A stretch of DNA of 64,000 bases from Effrenium voratum (Eukaryota; Sar; Dinophyceae; Suessiales; Symbiodiniaceae), in assembly GCA_963377175.1 (NCBI GenBank), contig CAUJNA010002913.1, forward strand, positions 745,215 through 809,214. The letters are read 5' to 3'. Below, piece by piece: positions 43,211 through 64,000 of this stretch (position 1 is the stretch's first letter; every line of letters starts with the position of its first letter). Below the pieces are notes generated by a model. It was given only the letters and a program-made list of their open reading frames with translations. It was not told the origin of the DNA and did no database searches. The position numbers were made by a program, and so were the translations under genes.

Positions 43211-44279
43211 CAAGCATTCAAGCGCTTACAGGTTTTGGGTTGGTTTCTTTTGCGGCACCGGTATAATGATGATGCCTGATTAAGGATCCCCTCACCCCAC
43301 TCTTGAGGGGTTCCTTTCCTCACAGGAAAAGGCTCAAATACGATCCCTTCCTTCAAAGTGGCCATCTCTCGCAGGGGTTCACATGTTGTCGTTTTGGCAT
43401 CCTGGGAAACCATCATGTAAGGCCTGGAGGAAAAACCTGGTCACAATCTGTTTTGCAGAATCCCCCTACAAAAGAGGAATCCAACAACTATAAGAACTAA
43501 GATTTCTCCCCTCAGTAGTCGTACCTTGCGTTTCTTGCAGGCGCTGGTTTTGCTCTTTGGCAAGCAGGGATCATTTTGAGGTCCAACTGATGACCAGAAC
43601 AATCAGCGCCCATGCCAGCATGCATTCAAGACTCCTGCACCTTGCGAGAGGAACACCGGACCCTCGTTCCCACTTCATGTCGGCTGGTTTTTCTGAAGCT
43701 CTTCTCAAAAAGAAGCACCGAGCCCGTTGCCTCCACGTTCTCCGGCGACAAGCGCTCCTTGCCGGGAGGGCGAATGGTCGGAGAGCTTGCGCACAGTGAC
43801 AAGCAAGGTCTCTGGTCTCCTGTTGAGTCTCCTTTAAATAAACACCAACAAAAGTTAGCATTTGGGGCGTCATGGTCGCTCGAATTGAAACTCCATACCT
43901 TGACGGCGCGCTGCTGCCTTTACGCACAACCAGAATGGCCATGACTCCACACCAAGACGCTACACCAGGACAAAGGCGCCTGGTTGCAATCCTTGCCCTG
44001 TAGATGCCTCCAATTCATACGCGGCTCACGGATCACAATGAGTTGCTTCATTCCTACTTTGAGCCACCCAATGGTTCAAACGCGGCGCACTCCTTTTCAT
44101 ATCATTTGCCTTTACTGCTCAGCCAACCTCGTCTCTCGAGGATAATGCCTTGGTATGCTCCTCAGAGCTGAAGTAGGGTCAGCTTCACACTGTACGACTG
44201 GTGAGAGCAATCCAAAACCCTACTAACCACAAAACAGGAACTCAAGAACCTGCCATGTGGCATTGGGCTGGTTGCGGCA

Positions 44280-45284
44280 AGTCATCTGAGTCCGACCAGT
44301 CGAGGCGCCGTCAAGCCCCCTTCTTCTTCTTGGTGATGCCACGCAGTCCTTTGCCCATTGCCGGGCGGTTCACGCAGACGTGCTCGTCGCGCCGCGCCGT
44401 GTGCCTCGGAGCACTTGCCCTTAGACGCGCACTTTCCATGCTGAGAGGCCGGTTCAGTACCATCCTTCTTGGTGCGAGCAACTGGTACCTGCGACGTGTT
44501 GCCCAACGCAAATCCAGTCCCTGGCATGGGCGAACGTGGGCTTACTTGAGGGAGCTCCGATGAGCCAACCACTCAGTGGGCACGCATACACCTCGTTGAT
44601 CGACTGTTCCTCCACATCCTGCAGCCAATTGAGTCGGGGCATCACGACGAACTCTTCTCATTCAACGCTGGCCGCCGCACCTCCTAAAGCCGCCCGCCAT
44701 GCCATGGTGAACGCAATCATGAGGGTGCGCGCGGCCGCGCGAGCCCTTCCAGGCATTGTACCAAAAAGAAGCCACACCTGAGTCGGGGTCCATGAAGCAT
44801 CTCCTTCCACCACCAGACGAGCATAGATGCCGTACTTCTGAGCCATGGCGCTCACACAGCTCGGCCGCTGGCGCCACATCAGAAAGAGGGCTCGCAGCTC
44901 GGCCCGATTGTTGCTGGCGCCGCGGCCGAAAAGAGGGCTCCTCGCTGGATGCCCCATGCACCTCCCCCGTCCACCCACAAAAGGAAGCGGGAGAACATCG
45001 GGCCGCACTTTCGTAGAGCGATGCGCCTCAAGCAGAGGAGATCAAACCGCTCCTCATTCCTGCGGTAGCGTGCCCAAACCGTTGCAGATGCCTCACTTGT
45101 CTGGGCCAAGACGCTACGTCGGGTCGACATGCCAACCCTCCAGGTTTGGTGGCGAGCTGTCGCCAGTAGCACCTCGTCAGTGTGCACAGCCAATTCAATG
45201 CCATGCCCCTGAAACATGAGGCTAACCAGCAAAGAGACATGTATACCTCAGCCAGTTTGGGTCAAGTCCTTGAGCCAAAATGGC
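44280..45284 (-). pseudogene. SL-bearing retroposed sequence, decayed
   Basis: Directly downstream of a spliced-leader relic (45269-45284) the minus strand is GC-rich and nearly open. One frame reads MFQGHGIELAVHTDEVLLAT to a stop at 44879. After a frame change at about 44930, NNRAELRALFLMWRQR and VVEGDASWTPTQVWLLFG follow down to 44658. The sequence goes on to a Lys-rich end near 44300. A leader followed by intronless coding-like sequence is the mark of an mRNA that was reverse-transcribed and reinserted. The protein family is not recognised. It could also be a live gene with a short intron at the frame change. Confidence 0.45.
45269..45284 (-). other. Spliced-leader relic (16 of 22 nt)
   Basis: The minus strand reads GCCATTTTGGCTCAAG, identical to the 3' 16 nt of the dinoflagellate spliced leader. 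By chance, at even base composition, a given 16-mer is expected about 3 in 100,000 times in both strands of this window. Confidence 0.85.
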
Positions 45285-45559
45285 ATGAGGCATGCTCAAT
45301 TGAGGAATGAAGTGTGTCTACCCAAGCCTACCAAACTCGAGACACCTCAAGAAAAGAAATGTTATTTTCCAGGACCGGAGGTTCGATCTACCGCGCAGGC
45401 CATGCAAAGTGACGTTTGTAAATCAGGTTCGCTATGTCCGAATTTCACCAGAGGCACGCGACAAAGCCTTTCTTCCCCCTAAAGTGTGCATAATCTGGTA
45501 ATAAGAAGCATGGCATTGTCAGGAATATAGAGGGGTGCTCGTTGGTACTGGCATCTGAT
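45285..45559. other. Short unannotated interval
   Basis: Nothing recognisable; it leads into the triplet repeat field. Confidence 0.5.
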
Positions 45560-46366
45560 ATCCACATGTGCATCATGATTATTCATTTGCTACCATGATA
45601 GTTGTCATCATCATGATGGTGATGCAAAAGATGCTACGATGATAGTTATCATCATCAGATGGTGATCATCATCATCATCAGCATCATCATCACCATCATC
45701 ATCATAATCATCCTCTCTGTCTTTTCTCACGTGTGCATTTCAGCAATGGTGATGCTAAGGATGCTATGATGAGAGTCATCATCGTCATCATCATCACCCG
45801 CGATGCGAAAGATGCTATGATAATAGTTATCATCGTCATGACGGTGATAATCTCTTTCTTTTCTCATATATACATTTCAGTACTGATGTTGGACAAGTCT
45901 AGGATGACTATGAGACACACCCATGTTGACAAGAGCAAGAGAACAATCTTTATTGAAATGTACATAGAACAAAAGGAAAAGAGCATGACTGTGATGCTGG
46001 GAATGATGATGATGATGAATCACCATCATGATGATGATACCTATCGTCATAGCATCCTTTGCATCACCATCATGGCAAGAATAACTATCACGGTAGAAAG
46101 AAAGATGATGATCATGATAGCTATCCGCTTGGCATCCTTAGCATCACCATCAGTGTCTAGTGTCATACTGAAATGTATATACAAGCAAAGAAAGGGATGA
46201 TGATGGTGATGATGATGATGATCACCATCATGATGATGATAACTATCATCGTAGCATCCTTTGCATCACACATCATCATGATGATACCTATCAGGGTAGC
46301 AAAAGAGATGATGATCATGATGATGGTGATGATGACGATGATAACTATACTATCATCATAGCCTCG
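45560..46366 (+). repeat. ATG/CAT triplet repeat field
   Basis: About 800 bp of alternating GATGAT and ATCATC runs, with recurring phrases such as GATGCTATGATGATAG and AGCATCCTTTGCATCACCAT. Because runs of GAT and ATC alternate on the same strand, many self-complementary hairpins are possible. At least four imperfect units of 100-160 bp can be seen. No gene. Confidence 0.85.
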
Positions 46367-46385
46367 CCCCCCCCCCCCCCCCCCC
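46367..46385 (+). repeat. Poly-C tract
   Basis: Nineteen C at the right edge of the triplet field. Confidence 0.9.
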
Positions 46386-49300
46386 AAACTCCCAGACGAG
46401 TGAATGGGCCGAGGAACAAGCCAGCCAAACAACAGGAGTTCTAAATCTAGAATCTAAAGATGGTTGTGTTACGGAAACCAATCGTTTCGGGGTCTCCGAA
46501 TTCAAAAGCACCCAAATAACACTTGACTGGTGGTCTCTGATAGACGCTCCTCTATCTCCACGGCCACGTGTTCGCCCCGAAACCTGCGATGCATGTGTGC
46601 ATGCGTACTTGCATGGGAGGGTGACTTTGCGGCCGCATCTGAACAAAGGGCTGATCTGTTTATGCTCAGCTTCTTGTCGGTCTCGCTATTAGAGATTGCA
46701 TTCGAGAGTATCTTTCCTGGCCACACGTCAGGTTGGCAACAGCGCTGACCTTTGTGGGCACAACCCCTTTCAACGTGCAACATGTCGGGTGCATCGACGA
46801 CAAAACCCCAAGCTCAGGTCCAAAAGTTTCCTAACAGACTCCTGAGTGGCTTGATACGTGTATGTCTCTCAATAGAAGAAACCGCAACGTAGGTCGCTTC
46901 TCCTTGGTTTCTATTTACATAAACCAACTCAAAGAGGCTCCCCAACAAGAAAGTCACCCGTTTTGTCAACCTGTGCTTCTCCACACAGATGTGCACAAGA
47001 CCATTCGTTTCTGTTCAAGGAGAAGACAGTAATGCCTTGGAGGTTTTCGGGCTCGATTCCAACGGGCATGTGACAAGCAAAACCCAAAATCGGGGCTCGG
47101 TGCCATTCAAAGCCAAGAGTACCACAGCTGTGACCCCTGATTGCTGGACCCCCCAGTGGTTGGTGGCATCCCGCCTGTTGGTTTCTTAGCAGAAACTGCT
47201 TGCTTTCCAACGCAAATCACCTCCAATCCTCCCCCACGCGGATCGAGCGCTGCCTTTCGGGCTGCTCTAGGAGACATTGCACTTCCTGCACGGCCAAGAG
47301 TTTGCCTTTAGGCCCGCTTTTCTGATTGACAAAAATATTACTTTTTACTGAACTTGAAAACATTGGCATGAAAGAAGTGCACAAAAGGGCTTCCAGCGTA
47401 GACCAAATAGTGCCCGGCAAGGCCACCAGAAGGCTGCAGAACACTGCCCTTCTGCATGATATGCACTACTCCCTCGTACTGGTGCTTTCCAGAAGAGCCT
47501 AGTGTGTCTCAATCCTTCGCAAATTGTGGAAAAGTGTCCTCCAAGTGCTCAGGTGCTATTTTACGTTGCAGCATGCAAAGAGTGCAGCACGACATGTCCA
47601 AGTTTAAGCACAAAATGCCTTGATCAGCTCGATCTGTTCACCCCCACCGCCCCCTTGCCCCCTTCGCGCCCTCCTGCTGCACCACCTGGCAAGACGTTGC
47701 ATTTTTGTTCGCTTCCCCAAGCAACGCTCCCTCCAAACTGCTCTCGATGCCCAAAAAAGACCATCTCCTGTCAGCATGGGGATGGTTCTAACAGAGTGGA
47801 GTAGGGTGGTGTTTCTGCCGTTGCAAAGGCTCGCACCTGCAGCATGGCAGCAGAGCCTCGGAACAACGCATGGATCGCTCCAGGGAAAACTGAACCCCCA
47901 ACCGTCCGGCCAACAAGTCACTGATGTCACCAAACTGGGCAAACTGGACCAAGCACAAATAGCTACTTCAAATCTTGGGCCACTTGGGCACCCATAAGCA
48001 ATGATCGCTTTCCAGCTTGCTTCCTTCCAGTGGCACCGGTTGCCGTTGCTTTCTGAATTTCCGTCCTTCCCAAAAGCACTAAAGGGGAGGTTGCGATGAC
48101 CCCGATCCCGGAAATCTTCAGACAAGAGAAGTCCACACCCTGGTGCCCGTGCGCAGATCACGAATCCCAGTTACAGGTAAGGCTGCATGTCAAAACCCAA
48201 CGTCCAGCCATTTGGAGGAGTCCCCCCCCCTTGTGCTACTATATTGCATATGCAGAGCTGGTAGATTTCTGCTGGCCCCATGCCACAACTATGACAGGAA
48301 GTAAGTACATGACCTCGAGATACGTGCTGGGCATGCCTCCAAGAGGGATCCTGCACTTTCTGCTGGGGGCAGCCATACAGTTGTCCAAAAGAGAACTCAT
48401 GTCCAATTGTCCCTCCAAGTCGATATTTGCAATTTGTCGGGCAAATGGTCGTGTCAGCTCACACCCAGCTGGGGTGACCACTTTGCGCTTGCTCTTCCTT
48501 CATCATGAGCCGCCTCACTCGCTCAGCCTTGGGCGGCTGTCCAATGCGGGAAATTGAAGCAGCTCCCAGAAGTGGCCTCATACGCGTCCCTTCCCCTGGG
48601 GGGCCCCTGGTAAGTCAGCAAACAAAAGTTCTTTGGCGGTGAAAATGAACAAACGCATGCCGCATTGAGCAAAAAGCTGCCCAGGATTGAAGTGTCCCAA
48701 GTCTTGAGACACCAGCATTTCACCATGTGACTGCATGAAAGCGGGACAAGAGGCTGACACCCCCCCCGGACCTCACTAAGTGTAGAGTGCTCTTAAGGCC
48801 TGAATTGAGCGTTATCTAGGCCTCATTCAAGGGCTGATTAATGTTGAAAACCTTCTTCAGACCTTATCCCCAAAGCAACCAAAACCTTTAGATGGGCCTT
48901 CTCTAGGTCTTTGCCCGATCAAACAAAGAACCTGTCAGAGTCTCTGCAAGCCGTTTGTGGAGCTTTGTCCCTAAAACATCAAGCCCTTGCCTAGGCATTT
49001 TCCCCAAGTCGAACTAAGGCTTCAAGTACTGACTGTGTTTGGCACATTAGGCACAGCCTTGTTTAGGGGCCTTTTCCGAAAATCGCCTCAAAACCTTCAC
49101 CGGGCCTAAATAAGACCTTGAAAATTAGTGAGATAGCTGGCTGCGGCTGTAGACCGGGGGGGCTGGTCCGCATACTTTAGCATGGCAATACATGGCAGGG
49201 GACCAGCCCGAACCCGTGAACAGCCCCTCAGCCGTGATTCACGTCATTCAGCCTCATTTGGCAGCTTGTTCGGCAACTTGTCCAGGCATATGATTCTTTC

Positions 49301-52266
49301 CTTGGGTCTTTCGGGCCTCCTCAGCGTTCCTATGTGTGTATCTCCGTCGGGCTGTGGGGTCGGTGACGTCTCAAGAAGGGCCGGGCAAAAATTATCCAAA
49401 GCCACCCCTTTTCTCAGTGGCAGGCGGTATCTCGCTGCGCCTACCAGACGGAGCGAAGAAGCTCTCTGAACGTCCCTCGGGCTGTGGTTAAAGTGACTTG
49501 CAAAGACTTGTCCTGAAGAGTCAGGTGCAGAAACCCCATGCTAGTTTAGGAGTAAACGTTTGGAAAACTGCCTTTCCAAAAGGCAAAGGTGGAAGGTTGG
49601 CAAAAGCAAACAACATCCGAAAGGAAGAAATGCTGCGCAGAGAAGTCCAATGGTTCAGGATCAAAATACCCTCGTCAGCCGCCTTCTTCTTGGAAGTTTG
49701 CCAGCTGCCGCGGAAGAAGTGAGGAACCTGACAAAGGCATTTGCATGGCTGTGCGCCTAGGGACCCTTGTGGTTGGAGCCTGGGCCTTCTGCTTCAGGAA
49801 GCTGGTGCTTTGATGGCACGTGAAACAGGGGGACCCCGAAGATGGTCCAATTTAGCTTCCTGTGAGACAACCCGAAGCGAGGGCTGCCGGGCAACAAGAA
49901 GCCACGTAGAATTCCGCACATTGGTCTGGTGGTCCTTCTTGCGCTTGGAAACAACATGAGAGCCAAGTGAAAACAGGGGCTTTGGACCAGGAACCAAGCG
50001 TGACTCGATGCACAAGCCAGGTGCCTGGTAGGCCACACGCTGTCCCCAAACAGACATGTCCACCAATCGGTCAAACCTGTCGAACCCGCCAAGTGCGAAC
50101 AGTATCCCACTTGCCGAGCGCCCGCACATGCGAGCAAGCGCGCCTGCTTGTACACGAAGGACACAGTGGCGCGGAACCTGAGTGAATTCTTTGCCGACCG
50201 CTTAGTGCTTTTGGGGTGGGGAGTACCACGCAAGAATTCCTATTGTTAGGTGTCATCTGCTTGTGTTCGGAAAGGCTCCATATGCAAACGCAGAGCTATC
50301 AACAACTTTCAGATTCAGATCTGGATCCCCGCTAAGAGGATCTAAAGGGCTTTGGGGTTCCACCCCAAGTAATCAAACAAGACAACAAGACTCCAAATTC
50401 CCTACATGTCCCTACCAAAAAGCCAAGAGCATTGCAATCAGCTTGTGGCTCCCGGCTGCAGCAAGGAATCTTCTTGGAGGCGCTTCTCAAAGCTCCACCT
50501 TGTGCGAAAACGGTTCCACCCCGTCTGGTTGCCTTTGTGTTTGCTGCTTGGTCCTGGTTGCTAGGTAGTTGTATCGCTTGATTTTCATTGGGCAAGTTGG
50601 AAAACGGGGCAAGTTCACCTAAGGTGCGTAGGTCGGGCAAGTCAGACAAGATCGAGAGGTTCCCCAATATTCAGGAACTCAGTTCAGAAACGTCCAACTA
50701 TTGGTCTTTGACTTCCCGCAAAAAGCGGGAAGCAGCGAGGTTGTTTCACAATTGTCCAAAAAACATTCAAGGTCATTTCGGTAAAACCAGAAAGCAAAAA
50801 AAGCGAAAGGGCCGTCCAGATTCCCAGTGCCCGTGACCCGGGCGTCAGAATGCGCGCGTGCGGAGGGAAATCCGAGCAGCTCTGGATGTACTCCTGTACG
50901 GGCGCAGGAGCAGAGGCCTCAAAACCAAGAGCATGGCTTTGGCTCGCATCATGAAGTTCTCAAACAAACAAGCAAAGTGAGCAAGCCTTCAGGAAACTTG
51001 TGTGGCGTTGAACAACAAATGAATCAGGACGGTAAATTGCTGAATAAGGATACCCTTGCAGGAACTCCTACACCATTCACATGGCTATTCAATTCCAGAA
51101 GCACAGTCACTGGCGTCTCAAAATGCCTCTCCCCCCCATGTGGGTTACTGTTGACAATGTCCGAGACACTCCAGCGTGGCAATGGCAGATCAGTCTTTTG
51201 TTTGCACACGCTCTCTAACTGTTCACAACCCGTCTTAAGGGACCTCTGAGAGGCTTCTAAGTTCCCTTGTTGGTTGATCAATCCTACCCTGGCCAGGTGC
51301 CCAGTTGCGGCCCCTCCATGTGGGATCGTCCAAACTCTGCTGACATCGGAAATCATATATTTGGGTCTGTCCGGAAAACCAAAGGAAACCAGGCACGCCC
51401 AAAGACTTTGATCATCTCGTATGCCAATCTGGACTGCAAAGCTGCCGTTCAAGCCTGGACCCTAAAACTGCCGCAAACGCCCGCAAACGGCCGCAACATG
51501 CCCGCGAAAAAGCCACAGCAGCCCGCAAAGGCTGCAAAAAGTTGAACACCCACAAAGAGCGCGTGAAACGTTCTAACCCCAAACACCGCAAAAACGAAAC
51601 TTCTAGAAAATCATTGTCGTTGTTGGAGGGGTTGAGGGGGGCATCTGTGCACTAATTGGAGCGAGCAGGGACTAAAACGAGCTCAGCCATGAAGGTCCAT
51701 TGCTTAGGATTTCCTTGATTCTCACTGGTAAATCATAGGCACTTGTGCAAATATGTAATTTGATTTAAAGAAGAAAAGGGCGATGGGAAAAAACACGGAC
51801 AAATCTTTGGGCAGAATGCGAACTTGTTACGTTGCGCAAGTCTCTTGGTCCATGCATCGGAAGCTGGCCCGTTGCAAGGCCTGCAGGCACTCTGCAAAAT
51901 CAACACGCACTCAAGGGCATTTTCAGGTGAAGGTGTGGAAGGCTATATACCCTTTACTGGGGTAGGTCCTATTGAAGCAATACCCCTTGGTATGTAACCC
52001 CCATACCTCCCTGAAAATGCCCTAACACCACGCCCGTGGCTTTCCACTCGGCGCTGAAGGCCACTCACCAACTGCACCGAATTTCGGTGAGCGCGGCCAG
52101 CGAATTGACGTCGGTGTGCCACCGGACATCACAAGTCGTCTCCTTGCCAGACAGGAGCACGTCAACTTAGCATCGCGAAGAAAACCCAACGACGTGGAAA
52201 GTATAAGTGACATAGACGAATGTGTGGTTGTCTCAGTTGTCTCCCCTTTTGACGCCTCCGTTCGGC
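46386..52266. other. Unannotated interval downstream of Rab1
   Basis: No recognisable gene. Degenerate phrases built on AAGGCCT and ACCTTC recur at 48790-49130. A short block of CCGCAAACGCC-type repeats lies at 51475-51540. The 3' untranslated region of Rab1 must lie at the right end, but no poly-A signal could be fixed (dinoflagellates lack a clear AATAAA). Confidence 0.5.
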
Positions 52267-61349
<9,083 letters not shown>

Positions 61350-61406
61350 GTTCAGCAGCGGGGCGAGGGCCAGGGAATGGGCGAGCGGCGAGGATCTCGA
61401 GTTGAT

Positions 61407-61421
61407 CTTGAGCCAGGATGG
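61407..61421 (-). other. Possible spliced-leader relic upstream of Rab1
   Basis: The minus strand reads CCATCCTGGCTCAAG, which matches 13 of the last 15 nt of the dinoflagellate leader. It ends with CTCAAG about 57 nt before the Rab1 ATG, where a trans-splice acceptor AG is expected. Confidence 0.45.
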
Positions 61422-61879
61422 TTTTTGGGTCCAAACCAAAGTCCAAACGGTTGAAAGCAGCGGGCAAAGGTGGAAAGAATCGCTGCAAAAAGTATTGAGC
61501 CAACAGATCGCCCAACGCCACGGCTGGCTGTCCTCGACAGGGGTTCGATCTCTAACTCCAAATTAAAGAGTGATCGGAGATAACCCAGCCAAATCCCTGA
61601 ACTCTCACTGTCATCAACGTTCCTAAATAATGTTGTCCTCACGCAATGCACGTATTTGTTGTACCACAGTTTCAAGGCCTTCCGGAGCCGATGTGTGTGC
61701 GAAAACTTTCGCTCATAGCCATCTCTCTGTCATTTCGGCCCAAGTGATTGGCTGGCCAATCTATAGTTGGCTTTGTTGCACCCTTCAGAAGACTCTCGGG
61801 CTTGCCACTTGCACGTTTCCAAATGGCCCGCTTTTGGTTCCCCCCTTTGGGCTGTGCAAGGCACGAGGGAATGGAGCAT

Positions 61880-61922
61880 GTATATATATATATATATAAA
61901 CATATATAAATAAATAAATATG
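61880..61922 (+). repeat. TA/TAAA microsatellite
   Basis: About ten TA units followed by CATATATAAATAAATAAATA. Confidence 0.9.
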
Positions 61923-63779
61923 AACAAATATCCTGAACACCGAGTTAGCTGCCTTCGTCCCTCGGGCTTCACGAGGCTTCTCGGCCAAACCAAAACGTGG
62001 TGCATGGTTGCTGAAAACGGCCAATGACAAAAGCATTAGCTTCGCGTGCTAATCATTTGATCGATGTCAGCTGACAGACTCTGGAGGTTTTCCAGCAAAA
62101 TCTGGTGATGCATTGGATGCCTTTTGCACAGCCTCGTGCGCAATTGTGGTCGAACCCCAAGTCTAAGATGAGCATTGCCCGTGCTTCGTGTTGCTCAACT
62201 TATCGTGTTTCAAGATCTTGGGCATTGCTGCAGATCGGTCTCGTTTTTGAAACCAATGAAATAGCCTTATTTCTCTTACATTACAATTACATGGGAGCTC
62301 CTTTCCAAATACGTGTTTGATTAAGATCCAATTAGAAATAAAATGAAACAAGGATTTCAATACATAAGGACATTCCAATTAGAAGGAGTTTGATGAGATT
62401 TGATGAGCTAAGCTTAAATGGGCATTATTTGCCAACATATGCTTTAATCTGAAGTTGACTAGATTCTACTTGGAGTGTAAAAAAGAAGGAATGTTTTGTA
62501 GTTTCTTCAAATTAGCCTGCCCCTTTGAAGAGCGAGAAACCTATAGAAACCCAAGGAGACTTCAATGTCATTTCTGTTAATGTAATACAAACGCAAACTC
62601 ATCTAATCGATGTCCTGATTAAAGCATATTTGAAGACTGAATACTAATACGGACTAATGAAAATCTTAATTGGAAAGGTGTGCATATTTAAAGTCGGACT
62701 TGATGTAGAAAATGCAACTGATAGACTGATATGTCTCCCCCTTTTTTTGCGAAACTCAAGGATTTCGTTGCACGTAGCTCAGGACCTGGAGCCACGGGCT
62801 CTGGCAATTTGGAGTCGTTGTCTGTTTTTGGGAAGCTTGAGGATGTTTCCACTGTTCTAAGAAATGCAAAAAAAAACTCGAGTGGGCCCAAAACAAAAAT
62901 AGAATAATAATAAAAAGGCACTGCTCAGGATCTGGAGCCATGGGGTCTGGCATTTTGGTGGTATTGTTGTGAACTACTCCACGTGTGGGTGGTTGAGCCT
63001 CGCAGATTCAGCGACACTCGGCAACTTGAATCATTGAAGGGTTCGGGCTAATGATACACTCGGTCTGAGAAAATCAAATGTGAAGCTGATGAAGCAGGGG
63101 TCCTGAAGCCTGTGAAGACTCCCAAGACCACCTTTCGCCCGCACCCTCAGAGAGGCGTCTCTCAAACGGGAATCCAGAACTAACGAACTAATGAACCCTT
63201 GTTGACTAATCGGGGTGTTTCATGGCAACAAGAAGACGGCTCCGCCTGCAGGATGGAAACCGCATTGCTCATCTCCGGACCTTCGAAACCCGCCCAAAGC
63301 AGATTGGAAATGCTGAAGGACTGGAAATGCTGTGGAAGGCAAAGCAAGCAAAGCCAAGACGCAAGTTGGGTGTTTGGGACCCCTGTGACTAGTTGACTGG
63401 TTGCTTCTCCAAAACTTAGGCCGCTTCTCCAGTCGGCAAAGGACCTGTTCCTCGTATTGTGACGTGAAATCAAACCGTTCTGTGTCTGGAATGCTTCCCC
63501 ATCCCTGAATTAGGCCTCATATCAAGCATTGGATCCCATGACGCGATTACAGCAACACAAGGGAGCCTTGCATCTTGGCAACGCTCCGGCCACATCCGCC
63601 GCATTGAGCACTAATGCTGAGGATTCGAATTGCAGGCCAACACCTTTCCCCTCGGTTCGGATTGGCTAACCACCAAACAGCACAGACGAGGTGTAGGTTG
63701 GGGCCGCAAACTCTGCTGGAAAAATGTACTAAGCCGCTGCACAGCCAAAATCAGCACCCCTGAACGCGCCGGCAATCAC

Positions 63780-64000
63780 CAGACAGACGAAGAAACCCAA
63801 GCCACCAAAAGCCGCATAAACCAGCAAAAAGCCGCAAAAGCCAAAACGCATGCCAGAGACAAACTAGGAATGCAGAGGATGCGAAAAGCCAAAGCCAAAA
63901 AGCCGCCAAAAGCCGCATAAACCAAACAAAAAGCCGAAAAGCCAAGATGCCAAGAAGCCCAAAAGCCAAGAGCCAAAATGATGTCAAGCCAAGAAGCCAA
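63780..64000 (+). repeat. AAAAGCCG-rich degenerate repeat
   Basis: Short units such as AAAAGCCGCATAAACCAGC and AAAAGCCAAAACG recur to the window edge. A similar flavour is seen at 51475-51540. Confidence 0.7.

Larger units (their letters stand above)
36154..44279. other. Unannotated interval with GC-rich islands
   Basis: No recognisable gene. The composition is uneven: most of the interval is near-even GC with stops in all frames, but short GC-rich islands with coding-like minus frames stand out near 41030-41110, 42010-42180 and 43060-43210. A 278-codon plus frame at 38827-39663 has no domain and an equally long minus frame across it. Confidence 0.5.
61422..64000. other. Unannotated interval upstream of Rab1
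   Basis: No gene recognised. It contains a TA-rich microsatellite (61880-61922) and, at the right edge, AAAAGCCG-type repeats (63780-64000). The Rab1 promoter would be near 61.4-61.6 kb; no conserved promoter element is known for this group, and none is seen. Confidence 0.5.

Overview
The window is nuclear DNA of a dinoflagellate, most likely a symbiodiniacean or close relative. The evidence is independent of any database: (i) a complete six-exon Rab1 gene whose five introns all start with GC or GA instead of GT; (ii) a perfect 16-nt copy of the 3' end of the dinoflagellate trans-spliced leader at 45269-45284, and a weaker one just upstream of the Rab1 start codon; (iii) dinoflagellate-type retroelements, including a LINE that carries its own cytosine-5 DNA methyltransferase. 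Every element or gene I can orient lies on the minus strand.

Left part (1-19.5 kb): after 2 kb of A-rich unannotated DNA there is a Ty1/copia LTR retrotransposon (2071-19240; 160-bp LTRs, AAATC target duplication). Its interior is dead: frameshifts, a stop inside the Gag zinc knuckle, no catalytic Asp in the protease, and no integrase. A LINE of about 11.7 kb (3910-15642) has jumped into its RNase H segment. Read on the minus strand, the LINE encodes an N-terminal region of unknown function, a DNA methyltransferase with motifs I, IV, VI, VIII and X, a basic/coiled-coil protein, an APE-type endonuclease, a reverse transcriptase, and an RNase H with a C-terminal extension. It is broken by one in-frame stop and several one-base shifts. 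The 15-bp target (codons for Ser-Asp-Ala-Asp-Trp of the copia RNase H) is present three times, because a 5'-truncated tail of the same LINE family sits in the same site.

Middle (19.5-36.2 kb): a 4.5-kb almost pure pyrimidine (TTTCTCTC)n tract, then 4.5 kb with no recognisable gene, then a second, unrelated copia element (28.5-36.2 kb). Its Gag has CCCH plus CCHC zinc fingers, and its primer site matches the anticodon stem-loop of initiator tRNA-Met. Its Pol has a methyltransferase-like segment before the integrase, and an unusual C-terminal extension after RNase H: a transmembrane segment followed by a dUTPase-like domain.

Right part (36-64 kb): mostly unannotated intergenic DNA with GC-rich exon-like islands, a decayed SL-bearing retroposed sequence (44.3-45.3 kb), an ATG/CAT triplet repeat field (45.6-46.4 kb), and the Rab1 gene (52267-61349). 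The 6-kb intron 4 of Rab1 is packed with GC-rich palindromic repeats and a 10-bp GGAACCCTGG minisatellite. No tRNA, rRNA or CRISPR feature was recognised. Rab1 is the only host gene I can assign with confidence.
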